NCBI GenBank assembly: GCA_036499165.1
Contig: DASYEE010000012.1
Location: 19,856-83,855 of the forward strand
DNA length: 64,000 bases
Direction of reading: 5' to 3'
DNA from: Galbitalea sp036499165
Lineage (GTDB): Bacteria > Actinomycetota > Actinomycetes > Actinomycetales > Microbacteriaceae
Position 1 is the first letter of the stretch; every line of letters starts with the position of its first letter. The translations under genes and the position numbers were made by a program. The notes beneath the pieces are model-generated. The model did not search any database. It worked only from the letters and a program-made list of their open reading frames with translations, and was not told where the DNA came from. Shown piece after piece: positions 15,147-24,277 of this stretch.

Positions 15147-16845
15147 GGCTGAGGCCAAAAACGACACCGAGGGCGTGGACTCGCGGCCCGAGATTCTCGA
15201 GCTCGGCGACACGACCGCTGTGGCGAACGACGCCGAGACCGACCCCAAGCCAACCCGCTCGTCATCGCTGCCGCTGACCGAGCCGCTACGTCGCCTCCAG
15301 GCGGACGAGGACAACTCGCTCGCGGTGTTCATGCGCTCGATCGGTGCGGAGGAGGGCGCGTTTCGCATCGAGCTCCATCGCGTGTCGCCAGAAACGGCGT
15401 TCGACACGTTCTCGGGGCGGGATATCCAGTGCAGCGGTCACCTGAAGCGATACGAACAGATGATCGACGAGGAACTCGTCGCCCAGCACCATGGTGGCGG
15501 CAAGATGCGCATCAAGGTGATGCGGCCCGACGCGAAGGGACGCTTCGTGTTCTACAAGGCGAAGGACTTCACGGTCGCCGGCGAACCGAAGCTCGACGCG
15601 CTCCGCGCCAAGAACCCCTCGGCCCCGGCGAAGGAGACGGCGCCGGCCGCGAACGGGGACTCGCCCGGGATCGTCAAGGAGGTGATGGGCGTGATGAAGG
15701 ATCAACTCGAGCAAGCCAACCGGCGCGCCGAGCGGCCCCAGGAACAGGTTCATCACGACAACAATGCCCAGATGCTCGACGCCCTCCGGCTCGCGGTGGC
15801 GCCGCTGCAGGCGCAGATCGTCGCGCTGATGGAACAATCGACGGCGAAGGATAAACTGATCGCCGACCTCCAAAACAAGCCCGTCCCCACGGACACGTTC
15901 AAGGAGGGGATGCTGACCCACTTCATGACGAAGTCGGGCGATCAGGTCCAGGCCACGCGGATCGCGTACGAGGCGGAGATCCGCACGATCAAGGATGGCC
16001 AGTCGCAACAGGAGTCGCGGCTACGTGATGGCTTCGAACGCGACAAGCAGTACATCACGATGCAGCACGAGCGCGAGATCCAGGGACTGCGGATGTCGCA
16101 CGAGATCGCGCTCGGTGCGATCAAGAGCTCGAACGACACCCAGATCCGGCTCCTCGAAGGCACCGTGCGGACACTCGAGCGCCAGATCGATGCCATGACG
16201 ACCGAAGTCAAGGAACTTCGCGCGAAGAAAGAGAAGGGGATCATCGAGACGATGAAGGACGTCCAGGCCATCCGCGAGGCCATCGGCGGCGACGAGGACG
16301 AGAAATCGACCGGGGCGAGGATCATCGAGGCCGTGACCGATCCCGGGAACATCGCCGCGATTGCGGGCATCATCGGTGGCAAGGGTGCTCCGAATCCGCA
16401 GCAACAGGCCATCGCCGCCCAGCAAGCGCACCAGGCGCAGATCGCCCAACAGCAACAGCGACGACCGCAAGTCGTCGACGGTCCCGACGGCCAGAAGTAC
16501 CTCCTCCAGCCCAACGGTCAGTTGACCGGCCCGATCCGGAAGAAGAAGAAGAGACCGGTGGTGGGACCGGACGGTGTGGTCGAGCCCGAGCTTCCCGAGG
16601 TCGATCCGGCCACGGTGACGCAGGTCATTACCATGCTCGAGAACGCCTTCAGTGGTGGACAGGAGCCCGAGATCGTCGCCCAGAGTTTCGGCCCCCACAT
16701 CCCAGAGGAGGTGAAGATCACCCTCCGGGACCATGGCGTTGACGTCTTCATGTCTAAGGTGGCAAAGTTACAGAGCAGCTCGCCCCTCTCCTCCCAGGCC
16801 GGAAAGAACTGGCTGAGGAAGGTTGCCGAGCGGCTCATCGGCTAG
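15133..16845 (+). CDS. Large coiled-coil protein
   Basis: 570 aa. I place the start at the ATG at 15133, six bases after an AGGAGG, overlapping the upstream gene by 14 bases. Residues ~50-150 form a compact region (RRLQADEDNSLAVFMRSIG, HLKRYEQMIDEELV). From ~185 to ~390 it is strongly helical with heptads (AYEAEIRTIKDGQSQQESR, LEGTVRTLERQIDAMTTEV). A Gln-rich stretch and a basic KKKKR follow, then a C-terminal globular part. No known family. A scaffolding or tethering role is plausible from length and position at the head of the particle operon. Confidence 0.55.
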   Translation: MKTSKAEAKNDTEGVDSRPEILELGDTTAVANDAETDPKPTRSSSLPLTEPLRRLQADEDNSLAVFMRSIGAEEGAFRIELHRVSPETAFDTFSGRDIQCSGHLKRYEQMIDEELVAQHHGGGKMRIKVMRPDAKGRFVFYKAKDFTVAGEPKLDALRAKNPSAPAKETAPAANGDSPGIVKEVMGVMKDQLEQANRRAERPQEQVHHDNNAQMLDALRLAVAPLQAQIVALMEQSTAKDKLIADLQNKPVPTDTFKEGMLTHFMTKSGDQVQATRIAYEAEIRTIKDGQSQQESRLRDGFERDKQYITMQHEREIQGLRMSHEIALGAIKSSNDTQIRLLEGTVRTLERQIDAMTTEVKELRAKKEKGIIETMKDVQAIREAIGGDEDEKSTGARIIEAVTDPGNIAAIAGIIGGKGAPNPQQQAIAAQQAHQAQIAQQQQRRPQVVDGPDGQKYLLQPNGQLTGPIRKKKKRPVVGPDGVVEPELPEVDPATVTQVITMLENAFSGGQEPEIVAQSFGPHIPEEVKITLRDHGVDVFMSKVAKLQSSSPLSSQAGKNWLRKVAERLIG

Positions 16846-16881
16846 TGTCGGTGATCGCAATGTCGGCCTCCATCTCTCCGG

Positions 16882-17478
16882 GTGTGGGCCACCGTGATCC
16901 GGACCAACCGAAATAGCGCGTACGCTGGCACCCGTAACATCTGGGTGCCGGACCGCGCGCCGTTGTCCAACATCGAGTACGCAGGCGCGCCGCAGACCAT
17001 CCAGGTCATGCGGCGCGCGGTGCGTGAGGACCAGGACCACCTCGAGACCCGCCAACTGTGCGAGGTGATCTGCGAGAACGTCGACTCGAAGGACTACACG
17101 AGCGAGATGCTCGCGGTGTTCTACTTCATGTTGCAGAACACCCGCTACATGCGGGACCCGCGGCGTGTCGAGCTCGTGCGCGCGCCGTACGTGATCTCCA
17201 AGATGATCTTGGACGGCCACGTGCCGAGCGTCGACTGTGACGACCTCGCGACCTGGTTGGCGGCGGCGGTGATCGCGATGGGTGGCCGCGCGGAATTCGT
17301 GACCGTCGCGTTCGAAGACATGTTCTACGGCACCGAGCGCCAATACTCGCACGTGTTCACGTGCGGGCTCGAGCCCCGCACCCGTCAGAAGGTCGTGCTC
17401 GATCCGGTCGCCGCCGAGAAGACGAAACAGATGCTGGGGCGGGTCAAGGCCGCTCGCGTCTACGGGATTGCAGCGTAG
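16882..17478 (+). CDS. Transglutaminase-like cysteine protease
   Basis: 198 aa. A Cys-His-Asp triad of the transglutaminase-like fold is visible: Cys119 in PSVDCDDLATWLAA, His157 in QYSHVF, Asp174 in VVLDPV. The upstream helix (EMLAVFYFMLQNTRYMRDP) is typical of this fold in phages. It may process structural proteins or cut peptidoglycan cross-links. The start is a GTG at 16882; an in-frame GTG at 16894 is equally possible because no clear ribosome site is seen. It opens the run of membrane-protein genes. Confidence 0.75.
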   Translation: MWATVIRTNRNSAYAGTRNIWVPDRAPLSNIEYAGAPQTIQVMRRAVREDQDHLETRQLCEVICENVDSKDYTSEMLAVFYFMLQNTRYMRDPRRVELVRAPYVISKMILDGHVPSVDCDDLATWLAAAVIAMGGRAEFVTVAFEDMFYGTERQYSHVFTCGLEPRTRQKVVLDPVAAEKTKQMLGRVKAARVYGIAA

Positions 17479-17490
17479 AAAGGTTACGTC

Positions 17491-19527
17491 ATGGCCTACA
17501 ACCTTCCACCAGCATGGGACCCAGGCTTCGCCCTCCCCAAGTACGTCCGTCAAGAGGGACTCCAGCGGCGCGCGTTCGTGACGAAGCAGATGCCGCGCGG
17601 CACCTACGACGATCCGAACGTCAAGACCGGTGGCTATGACGTCCCTCAGTACGTCACCGACGAGGGCTACGGTCAGGGCACGCTGACCACCCGGTGGCAG
17701 CCGAGCGGCACGTACTCCGGCCCGAAGATCCCCCACTACCTGAACCGCCGCCCCCAGGTCCTCTCCGACCGGCGGGTCCCGAACAGCGGCGGCACGCAGA
17801 AGATCACCATGGTCGCGCCCGCTATCGGCATGCCAGCGAACGAAGGCCAGGCGGTGTCGATGGGCGCGGCCGACGCATTCGGATGGCTCCGCGCGATCCT
17901 GGGGATCGGCAAGGCGAAGCCACTCCATCCTGTCCACCAAGGTGGCCAAGCGCTCCACGGGCTGGGCGGGATCGCCGGCGACGCGCCGATGCCGGACCCA
18001 TTCCCGTCGTACGGTCAGGCCGCCGCCACGAACATCCTCGCGCGCATGCAGATGCTGCCGACGAACCAGCGCGCGAAGTACCTGAAGAAGACACTGGCGA
18101 CGATCGACCCGTCGCTCGAGGCGCGGACCGGAAAGATCGCCCGCGATCTCCGCCGCCAGGGCATGAACTCCGCGCAGGCACTCCACGCCGGGCTGTCTCG
18201 AGCGATGTCGGCGGGCATGATCGCCGAGCTCACGCTTCGCGGTCAGGGCAAGCGACCGAGCGGCCTGAGCGGCTGCACGGGATACACCGGCTGTTCGGCC
18301 ATGGGCTCCGCGGCACCCATGGCCGGTTTATTCAAGCGCGCCGCACGACGCAGCCTGGGAGCCACCAGCGCTGCCGCCACGAGCGCCGCCGCAGGCGGGC
18401 TCACGAACGTGTCGTCGATCTCGACCTCGAACACGGTGGTGTCGCCGACCGAGATCACCGTGGGACCGTTCAAGTTTGATCCTGCCCACGGCTCGTACGC
18501 GGTCGATTTCGCGACGCCCAATCAGATCCCAGCGGCGGCCCGCCCGTGGATGCTGAAGCAGTTGACGAGGCCGCTTGGCGACAACGGCGCGTATAAAACC
18601 GCATGGCCCGCCAGTCAGCTCGTCGGCCCGGGCTCGCCCCAGTCGGGCTCCTACTACCATTGTGGCTCGCGCGGGTGCAACGCTGGCGATCCGGGCGCAA
18701 AACTGGTGAACCTGGTCTACCAGTCTCCGACGGCTGCCGACTTCTACGCCGCCATCGGCCTGACGCCTGACATGACGGTCGAAGGTGGCAACACGTTCGA
18801 CATGAACCTCATCACGCAGAACAGCGACGGCACGCTGTCCTATGACTCGCAACAGTTCACGGCGGTACCGGCGGTGAAGTTTCGATCAGACGGATCTGAT
18901 CCGCCGATCTACGACGTGATGCCAAGCACGATAGATCGCCAGGGCGTCAAACACTCGAACGCCGACGACAAAGACTGGGGCATGTGGATGTTCATCATGA
19001 GCAATCCATACACGGTGACCGCCAACCCGGACGGCAGCCAAACGGTGACGTACCCGCCCGCGTTCATGCGCCTCATCTTCGCGCCGCTGCCGCAGAAGCC
19101 TTGGTGGCAACCGTTGTGGGACCTGATTGCTTACGTCCCCTCGAAGCTCTCGGATGCCGCGCAGGCAGTGTTGACCGCCGTCAATGATGCCGTCGCGGCC
19201 GTCGGTGGTCTCGCGTGCAGCGTGTTGACGCAACCGGGCGCCGCGAATGCTGCGGCGCAGGGTGCAGGCAAGGCGAACCCAGTCTATGGGGCGGCGGCGG
19301 GTGCCGGGGTCACCGTCGGCTCGGCACTCTGCGGTGGGACGCAGGTTCCCACCTGTCCGGACGGGTACATGTGGAACGGGATCAGCCAGTGCATCCCGAT
19401 CCCACATCCGACGAACTGGACGCTGATCGCTCTCCTTGGCGGTGGCGCCGTGCTGGCTGCTGCGTTGGCGAAGAAGTCGAATCGCAAGAAAAAGGCGGCT
19501 GCGGCCGCCGGAGGAACCGTGAAATGA
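17491..19527 (+). CDS. Large C-terminally anchored structural protein
   Basis: 678 aa with an AAAGG site. Residues 1-110 contain repeated GTY/GTL and basic aromatic segments (MPRGTYDDPNVKTGGYD, TRWQPSGTYSGPKIPHYL). A helical part (LPTNQRAKYLKKTLATIDP) and Ala/Ser-rich linkers follow, then a beta-rich domain (~310-520). The end has a hydrophobic span (TLIALLGGGAVLAAALAKK) followed by a Lys/Arg tail. I do not recognise the domain. It is the largest member of the tail-anchored set here, and its topology suggests the bulk projects from one face of a membrane. Confidence 0.6.
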   Translation: MAYNLPPAWDPGFALPKYVRQEGLQRRAFVTKQMPRGTYDDPNVKTGGYDVPQYVTDEGYGQGTLTTRWQPSGTYSGPKIPHYLNRRPQVLSDRRVPNSGGTQKITMVAPAIGMPANEGQAVSMGAADAFGWLRAILGIGKAKPLHPVHQGGQALHGLGGIAGDAPMPDPFPSYGQAAATNILARMQMLPTNQRAKYLKKTLATIDPSLEARTGKIARDLRRQGMNSAQALHAGLSRAMSAGMIAELTLRGQGKRPSGLSGCTGYTGCSAMGSAAPMAGLFKRAARRSLGATSAAATSAAAGGLTNVSSISTSNTVVSPTEITVGPFKFDPAHGSYAVDFATPNQIPAAARPWMLKQLTRPLGDNGAYKTAWPASQLVGPGSPQSGSYYHCGSRGCNAGDPGAKLVNLVYQSPTAADFYAAIGLTPDMTVEGGNTFDMNLITQNSDGTLSYDSQQFTAVPAVKFRSDGSDPPIYDVMPSTIDRQGVKHSNADDKDWGMWMFIMSNPYTVTANPDGSQTVTYPPAFMRLIFAPLPQKPWWQPLWDLIAYVPSKLSDAAQAVLTAVNDAVAAVGGLACSVLTQPGAANAAAQGAGKANPVYGAAAGAGVTVGSALCGGTQVPTCPDGYMWNGISQCIPIPHPTNWTLIALLGGGAVLAAALAKKSNRKKKAAAAAGGTVK

Positions 19528-19901
19528 GCTACCTACCGAGCCCCCGCGGTTCCGCCCGACGCTTTCGCCCCACCACGTCACTGCGCGGCGCGCTCGGAGA
19601 TACGTGTGCGCGCATGGCCGTCTCCATCGACGGCACGCAGAACGAGTGCATCGACGCGAGCGGCAACGTCATCTCGAGCACGCCGATTCCGGGTGCGACC
19701 CCATATGCCAGCTCGGGCGGCTCGAGCTCGTCATCATCAAGTAATCCGATCTGGGGGGTTATCGGCGGGCTCTTTGGTAATGCTTTGCGGCCGAACACGC
19801 CGGGCGCCCCATATCCGGCGCCATCCGGCCTCGATACGACCACGCTGCTCCTTCTCGGCGGCGTCGGGATCTTCGCGGTGTACATGATCTCGAAGGACTG
19901 A
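19524..19901 (+). CDS. Small tail-anchored protein with an RPTTS motif
   Basis: 125 aa; ATGA overlap with the previous gene. N-terminus SYLPSPRGSARRFRPTTSL carries the motif shared with 21199-21573 and 21591-22037. A Ser-rich linker, then a C-terminal membrane span (TTLLLLGGVGIFAVYMI) and a short SKD tail. Proposed virion membrane protein. Confidence 0.6.
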   Translation: MSYLPSPRGSARRFRPTTSLRGALGDTCARMAVSIDGTQNECIDASGNVISSTPIPGATPYASSGGSSSSSSSNPIWGVIGGLFGNALRPNTPGAPYPAPSGLDTTTLLLLGGVGIFAVYMISKD

Positions 19902-19914
19902 TTGCCACTCGCAA
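19902..19914. promoter_or_regulatory. Palindromic site, one-mismatch copy
   Basis: TTGCCACTCGCAA, one base from the perfect palindrome at 13833. It fills most of the 20-base gap between two genes and ends 7 bases before the next ATG, so a bound protein or an RNA hairpin would sit on the ribosome site (AAGGA overlaps its right end). Confidence 0.4.
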
Positions 19915-19921
19915 GGACGCC

Positions 19922-20404
19922 ATGACCAACTACGACAACCGCAACGTCCGCTCGCTGCTGAAGCAGCTGGGCGTCGGTGACTTCAACGCGACGATGATGG
20001 TTCAGGACTCATTCTCGGCGCCGGCTACGTCCGACCCGAAGAGCCCGCAGATCATCCTGATGGTGAAGCGGATCCAGGAACACCTGGGCGTACCGGTCAC
20101 CGGCTACCTCGACGACGACACCGCGGATGCGCTCGCGCAGGTCGTAGGGCCAGGCTGGATGTCGCTGCCATGGATCGACAACGTCAGCACGCTACTCGCG
20201 CGCACGAGCTCGGCGACCGGCGCGCCGCCATATAGCGTGCAGGCGGTCAAGCGACTCCGCCCGACGCCGCCGGATCCCCACCTCCTGAACAGCCTGGAGG
20301 GCTTCCTGGACTTCCTGCCGGACGTGCCAGGCGGGATCATCACGTACGCTGTCGCCGGGTACTTCGTCTATCGTCACTTTTCTAAGAAGAGGCGCGCGGC
20401 CTGA
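19922..20404 (+). CDS. Tail-anchored protein with a peptidoglycan-binding-like domain
   Basis: 160 aa. Residues ~40-75 (IILMVKRIQEHLGVPVTGY, LDDDTADALAQVVG) resemble the three-helix PG_binding_1 fold, in which the GxLDxxT turn precedes the third helix. The C-terminus has a membrane span (IITYAVAGYFVYRHF) and a KKRR tail. Such a protein could dock the particle membrane to the cell wall during entry. The call is by pattern only. Confidence 0.6.
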   Translation: MTNYDNRNVRSLLKQLGVGDFNATMMVQDSFSAPATSDPKSPQIILMVKRIQEHLGVPVTGYLDDDTADALAQVVGPGWMSLPWIDNVSTLLARTSSATGAPPYSVQAVKRLRPTPPDPHLLNSLEGFLDFLPDVPGGIITYAVAGYFVYRHFSKKRRAA

Positions 20405-20449
20405 CCGCCCACCCGTGTTTCGCTCGTAACTCAACCGAGGCAACGCTCC

Positions 20450-21202
20450 ATGTACCTACGCAACAGTCGCCCCATCAACGATCGAGGATCGTCGGTCAAT
20501 CTCATCCGAATGGGCGACGCCGCATCGGATGACATGACCGACGTGTTCTGTTCCGGGGCTCAAGTGTGGTCGGATGCGGCCGGTGGATGCGTCGACTCCG
20601 GCGGATCGTCATCGGGCGACATCAACATCACCGGCAACCCCGGCGACAACGCCGACCAGTTGCAGAGCGGTGGATCGATCTCCTCCTCGGACTGGAAGAA
20701 CATGGGCGGCGTCTGCAAGGCGGTCGACTTTCCGGCGCTCAACGCCGCGAAAAACCTCCAGTCGCAGATGAACCGCGTCGCGTTCGTGAAGGGGTTCAAC
20801 AAGATCACGGTCGACGGCGACATCGGCCCGGCGACGATCACGCTGCTGAAGCAGGTCCAGAGCGCGTCCGGCCAGACGGTTGGCGGTGACACCTCCTCGT
20901 GTGTCGGCGTCGCCTCGAGCTGTGACGTGATCGCCAACCAGGTCACGATGTTCGCGAACAACATCGGCGCGCCCGCGACGGTTCCCCAGGCAACCTCGAG
21001 CGGCAGCATCAACACGAAGTCCGGCCTGACGCTCAAGCCGCCAGGTGCGAGCGCTGCCGGCGACATCCTGGGCGCCTTCGGTGGCCTCTCCACGATCCAG
21101 CAAGTCGCGGTCGTCGCGGTCGGCGGCTTCGTCATCTATCAGTTGATGGGCAGGAGCGCCGCCTCGAAGAGACGCTCGACTACGAAAGGCAGCCGACGAT
21201 GA
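20450..21202 (+). CDS. Tail-anchored protein with a peptidoglycan-binding-like domain
   Basis: 250 aa. Residues ~95-145 contain NLQSQMNRVAFVKGFNKIT and VDGDIGPATITLLKQVQ, the classic VDGxxGPxT turn of PG_binding_1 domains. Ser/Gly-rich flanks with several Cys pairs suit an extracytoplasmic setting. The C-terminal span (QQVAVVAVGGFVIYQLM) is followed by a basic tail ending KGSRR. Confidence 0.65.
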   Translation: MYLRNSRPINDRGSSVNLIRMGDAASDDMTDVFCSGAQVWSDAAGGCVDSGGSSSGDINITGNPGDNADQLQSGGSISSSDWKNMGGVCKAVDFPALNAAKNLQSQMNRVAFVKGFNKITVDGDIGPATITLLKQVQSASGQTVGGDTSSCVGVASSCDVIANQVTMFANNIGAPATVPQATSSGSINTKSGLTLKPPGASAAGDILGAFGGLSTIQQVAVVAVGGFVIYQLMGRSAASKRRSTTKGSRR

Positions 21203-21573
21203 GCATTCTCCGAACCCCGGTGGGCCAAGCTCGCCGCTATCGCCCGACCACCTCGATGGGCGACATCCTCCGCACGCCGTCCGGGCAGGCTCGCAGCTAT
21301 CGGCCGGCGACGTCGATGGGTGCCGTCGACATGAACGGCAACATCGTCGCCGATCCCGTCATCGCCCCCGCCGGAGCTCCGGTCCCGGGCAACTGCGGCG
21401 CGGGTGCGGTCTACTCGTCCTTTTACGGCAACTGCGTGAACGCTTGCCCGCCCGGTCAGGGCCTCAACGCGAGCGGGATCTGTACGCCGTTCGGATCGCA
21501 GGGCATGTCGACGACGACATACCTTCTGATCGGCGGTGGCCTGCTTGCCGCCTACCTGTTCTTCGTTCGCTAA
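21199..21573 (+). CDS. Small tail-anchored protein with a doubled RPTTSM motif
   Basis: 124 aa; ATGA overlap. The N-terminus holds two copies of LRTPxGQARxYRPxTSMG (residues ~4-20 and ~24-40). A Cys-containing middle (PGNCGAGAVYSSFYGNCVN, ACPPGQGLNASGICTP) is followed by a C-terminal span (TTYLLIGGGLLAAYLFFV) ending in Arg. Confidence 0.65.
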   Translation: MSILRTPVGQARRYRPTTSMGDILRTPSGQARSYRPATSMGAVDMNGNIVADPVIAPAGAPVPGNCGAGAVYSSFYGNCVNACPPGQGLNASGICTPFGSQGMSTTTYLLIGGGLLAAYLFFVR

Positions 21574-21590
21574 CCACGGGGAGTTCTCAG

Positions 21591-22037
21591 ATGAAATACG
21601 GCTACGCGTTTCAGAAGCAAGGCGGCCCGATGTCGTGGCGGAACGGTCCGCCCGTTCAGGCGCGCGCAGCCGATGCCAAGTCGCTGGGCTCGCTCGGTGG
21701 CGCCACGCTCGAGGGCTCGGTGTTCGGTGACAAGACCCTCGTGCTGCCCAAGCCGGGCGCACCGGAGGTCATGCCGATGGGGGCCGCGCTGGGTGACATC
21801 AAGGCGCCGTCGTACATCCGGAGCCCAGCCGGTCAGGCGCGCACGTACGTCCCGACTACTTCGATGAAGCGCAGCATGAGCGGGATGGGGGACTGCGGAT
21901 GTGGATGCGGCGGCGGGGGTGGATGCGGCGGCGGGAAGCTGTCGATCAAGTTCTCGGACTCGATGGACGATCTGTTCATGTGGGGCAGCCTCGCGCTAGG
22001 AGCCCTCACGCTCTGGTCGCTGTTCAAGAAACCGTAA
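21591..22037 (+). CDS. Tail-anchored protein with a Cys/Gly knot-like segment
   Basis: 148 aa. ATG with a GGGGAG site. The internal motif SPAGQARTYVPTTSMKRSM matches the two previous motif-bearing proteins. A very Cys/Gly-rich segment (~CGCGCGGGGGCGGG, residues 100-113) could bind metal or form disulfides. The C-terminus is a membrane span (MWGSLALGALTLWSLF) with KKP. Confidence 0.6.
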   Translation: MKYGYAFQKQGGPMSWRNGPPVQARAADAKSLGSLGGATLEGSVFGDKTLVLPKPGAPEVMPMGAALGDIKAPSYIRSPAGQARTYVPTTSMKRSMSGMGDCGCGCGGGGGCGGGKLSIKFSDSMDDLFMWGSLALGALTLWSLFKKP

Positions 22038-22040
22038 TCC

Positions 22041-22352
22041 GTGACCACGTACTCCGTATATAAGCCGGACACGCGGTCGTACGACTACTACCAGTCGGAC
22101 GCCCCGGGTAACGGCACGCACGCCGGATCGCCACCGGTTCGCCTCGGGCGCTCGCCGCTCGGCGCGACGCCAGACCAGGCGGCGTGGCGGGTGCCGCCGG
22201 ACGCGCGCAAGGTCGGCTCTGGTGCGATGCCGATGGGACGGATCGCTACGATGGGGTCGGCGGGCGCACTGGGGGATGTCGACATCTCGAGCCCGTGGAC
22301 GTGGATCGTCGGCGGCGTGATCGCGTACTTCGCATGGAAGGGGCTCCGATGA
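22041..22352 (+). CDS. Small tail-anchored protein
   Basis: 103 aa from a GTG. The N-terminal half is Tyr- and Pro-rich (TTYSVYKPDTRSYDYYQSD). The C-terminal span (WTWIVGGVIAYFAWKGL) ends at the last residue, Arg. Same architecture as its neighbours and no known domain. Confidence 0.6.
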   Translation: MTTYSVYKPDTRSYDYYQSDAPGNGTHAGSPPVRLGRSPLGATPDQAAWRVPPDARKVGSGAMPMGRIATMGSAGALGDVDISSPWTWIVGGVIAYFAWKGLR

Positions 22353-23110
22353 GCTATGCAATGACTCGGCGGCGCCGGCCGCACGCGCGTTCAAGGAAGA
22401 GCGCCTTGAGCGGCATCCTCGACGACATCGGAGACGTTCTCAGCGGCGTCACCGGCAGCATCGGGCTCTCGAGCGCGTTCCGGGACTCGCAGTGCCAGAC
22501 GCAGATGACCGCGCAGATGGCCACGCTGCAGGCGACGGTCGATCAGACGAACGCGCAGTGGCAGCCGAGCGGCTACTACACGCCCGACGACTTCAACGCC
22601 GCCATCCTCGCTGCCTACCAACTCGCGGCGTCAGCGAAGGACGCGCTGATCAAGGCGCCGCTTCCCAGTAGCGATTCGCAGCAGAAGACGATGGACGCGT
22701 ACAACGCGATCACCGCGCAGACCCAGAAGGGGCTCGAGCTCACTGCGCAGTACAACGCGGCCATCCAACAGGGCGCGACCGTCATCGATTCGCCGGGACT
22801 GAAGCAGTACGTGATCGACTCGATGCAGGCGTCGTACAACGCCATCGCGACGGCAGCGTACCTCACGTGCAACATGCCGTGGCTCGCGTCCGTGATCGGC
22901 ACGTTCCAGGCCGGGTTCAATGTGGTGTGGGGCATCGTGTCGAAGATCGCAGGCGTCGTCGCGAACGTCGGCGACCTCGTTTATCACGTCAGCGGAGACC
23001 TCACCGACATCTGGACCTACGCGAAGTGGATCGTGATCATCGGCGGCGCGGGGTGGGTGCTGATGCAGTTCGGCAAAACGCGAAGGAAGGGCGCCGGAGT
23101 ATCGACGTGA
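22349..23110 (+). CDS. Helical tail-anchored protein with an MSY start
   Basis: 253 aa; ATGA overlap. Begins SYAMTRRRRPHARSRKSAL. The middle is helical (TQMTAQMATLQATVDQTNA), and two hydrophobic stretches lie near the end (NVVWGIVSKIAGVVANVG, then WIVIIGGAGWVLMQF) with a basic tail. Possible membrane-bound particle component; no family recognised. Confidence 0.55.
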   Translation: MSYAMTRRRRPHARSRKSALSGILDDIGDVLSGVTGSIGLSSAFRDSQCQTQMTAQMATLQATVDQTNAQWQPSGYYTPDDFNAAILAAYQLAASAKDALIKAPLPSSDSQQKTMDAYNAITAQTQKGLELTAQYNAAIQQGATVIDSPGLKQYVIDSMQASYNAIATAAYLTCNMPWLASVIGTFQAGFNVVWGIVSKIAGVVANVGDLVYHVSGDLTDIWTYAKWIVIIGGAGWVLMQFGKTRRKGAGVST

Positions 23111-23592
23111 GGGAAGCGCCGAGAGATGCCGTTGCTTTGTACAAACGGTTCAACCGTTACGAGCCGAAGAAGATCGGCGAGTTCAAGGACGGCTTCGCGA
23201 TCCCCAAGCGCGTGCGGCTCGCGGGTCCGGCGAAGTGGGTGACGTACGAGAGCGGCAAGGTCGACCCGGCGACGCTCAAGAAGCCCAGGCGCCCCCTGTC
23301 GTACATCCACGAGATCGATCCGGGCGTGAAGCTATGCCTGACCGACGGCAAGGCTGACACCGACGTGCCGCCGGAGTTCGCGAACGCCGAGGCACTCGTG
23401 CTCCTTGGCAAGAGCTTGGGGTTCTCGTTCGAGAAGAACGGCGAGGAGATCGAAGCCGAGTGCACCCGATGCGAGCTCTACGCGTCTCCGGGGGACGGCC
23501 GGTGCCTGTACGTCGTCGAGGGCAAGTCGAAGGTGCTTGCGATGATCTGGGGCGGTAGTCTTCGCGTAGAGGGCCGCGGCATCGTCGGCTGA
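23107..23592 (+). CDS. Hypothetical soluble protein
   Basis: 161 aa from a GTG overlapping the upstream stop (GTGA). Begins REAPRDAVALYKRFNRYEP. Basic N-terminal half and a beta-rich C-terminal half (FEKNGEEIEAECTRCELYA, GRCLYVVEGKSKVLAMI). One of the few genes in this stretch without a membrane span. Unrecognised. Confidence 0.5.
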   Translation: MREAPRDAVALYKRFNRYEPKKIGEFKDGFAIPKRVRLAGPAKWVTYESGKVDPATLKKPRRPLSYIHEIDPGVKLCLTDGKADTDVPPEFANAEALVLLGKSLGFSFEKNGEEIEAECTRCELYASPGDGRCLYVVEGKSKVLAMIWGGSLRVEGRGIVG

Positions 23593-23603
23593 GGAGCAGT
23601 ACC

Positions 23604-24212
23604 ATGACCGATGACGATCGACGCGATCAGAACCGACCCCGCACACCACCGACCGGTGTGCGGAGAGCGCTTGGCGAGCCGCCTCGGCTGACCGATCCAT
23701 TCGAGGGCAAGACCCCGCCGCTCGGATCGCCCGCGTTCCGCGAGATGGAGCGCGCTCTGGCCGATCCCCGAGTCCCAACGATCGAGAAGGTCGAGATGCG
23801 CGCGCGCGTCGCGCAGCGCCAAACGAAGTCGACGCTCGATGGTGTCGAGCAACTCCGCAAGGAGACCCAGGCGCAACTCCTCGCCCAAAAATCTGACATC
23901 GACCGCCTCGACCGCAAGGCCGACGCGATGCATGAGCATCTGCTCGAGAACACCGCGCTGACCCACGAGGTCGTTGGCAAACTCGATGGCCTCGCCGGCT
24001 CTATCGAACGTGCGGAGGAACGACGCCACAAGCGCGCGCTGTCCGAGATTGCCCTCGGGACAAAAAAGAAGAGCGCGAAGATCGACGACGATCTGGACGC
24101 GAAGAAAACGTCGCGCCGGACGAAGCTCAAGTGGTTGGGCGCGGCTATCACCGTGCTTGCCGCGCTCGTCGCGGGATACATCAAGCTACGCTGCGGAATC
24201 GGCGGCGAGTAG
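23604..24212 (+). CDS. Coiled-coil tail-anchored protein
   Basis: 202 aa with a GAGGAG site. A disordered N-terminus (PRTPPTGVRRALGEPPRL) precedes a coiled coil (~75-150: LRKETQAQLLAQKSDIDRL, EHLLENTALTHEVVGKLDG), a basic stretch (KKKSAKIDDDLDAKKTSRR) and a C-terminal membrane span (WLGAAITVLAALVAGYI). Resembles a tethering protein. Confidence 0.55.
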   Translation: MTDDDRRDQNRPRTPPTGVRRALGEPPRLTDPFEGKTPPLGSPAFREMERALADPRVPTIEKVEMRARVAQRQTKSTLDGVEQLRKETQAQLLAQKSDIDRLDRKADAMHEHLLENTALTHEVVGKLDGLAGSIERAEERRHKRALSEIALGTKKKSAKIDDDLDAKKTSRRTKLKWLGAAITVLAALVAGYIKLRCGIGGE

Positions 24213-24277
24213 AGACGACAACGCCGACCACGTTCAGATGGTCGGCGTTGAAGTAACAGCGCGCACCTCGAATCGCG

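Noticed and set aside
16768..18186. 472-codon minus-strand frame
   Set aside because: Arg/Val/His-rich shadow of the transglutaminase-like and 678-aa genes; no family pattern.
23604..24212. Tape-measure protein
   Set aside because: Only 202 aa with a C-terminal anchor; far too short and no tail genes nearby.
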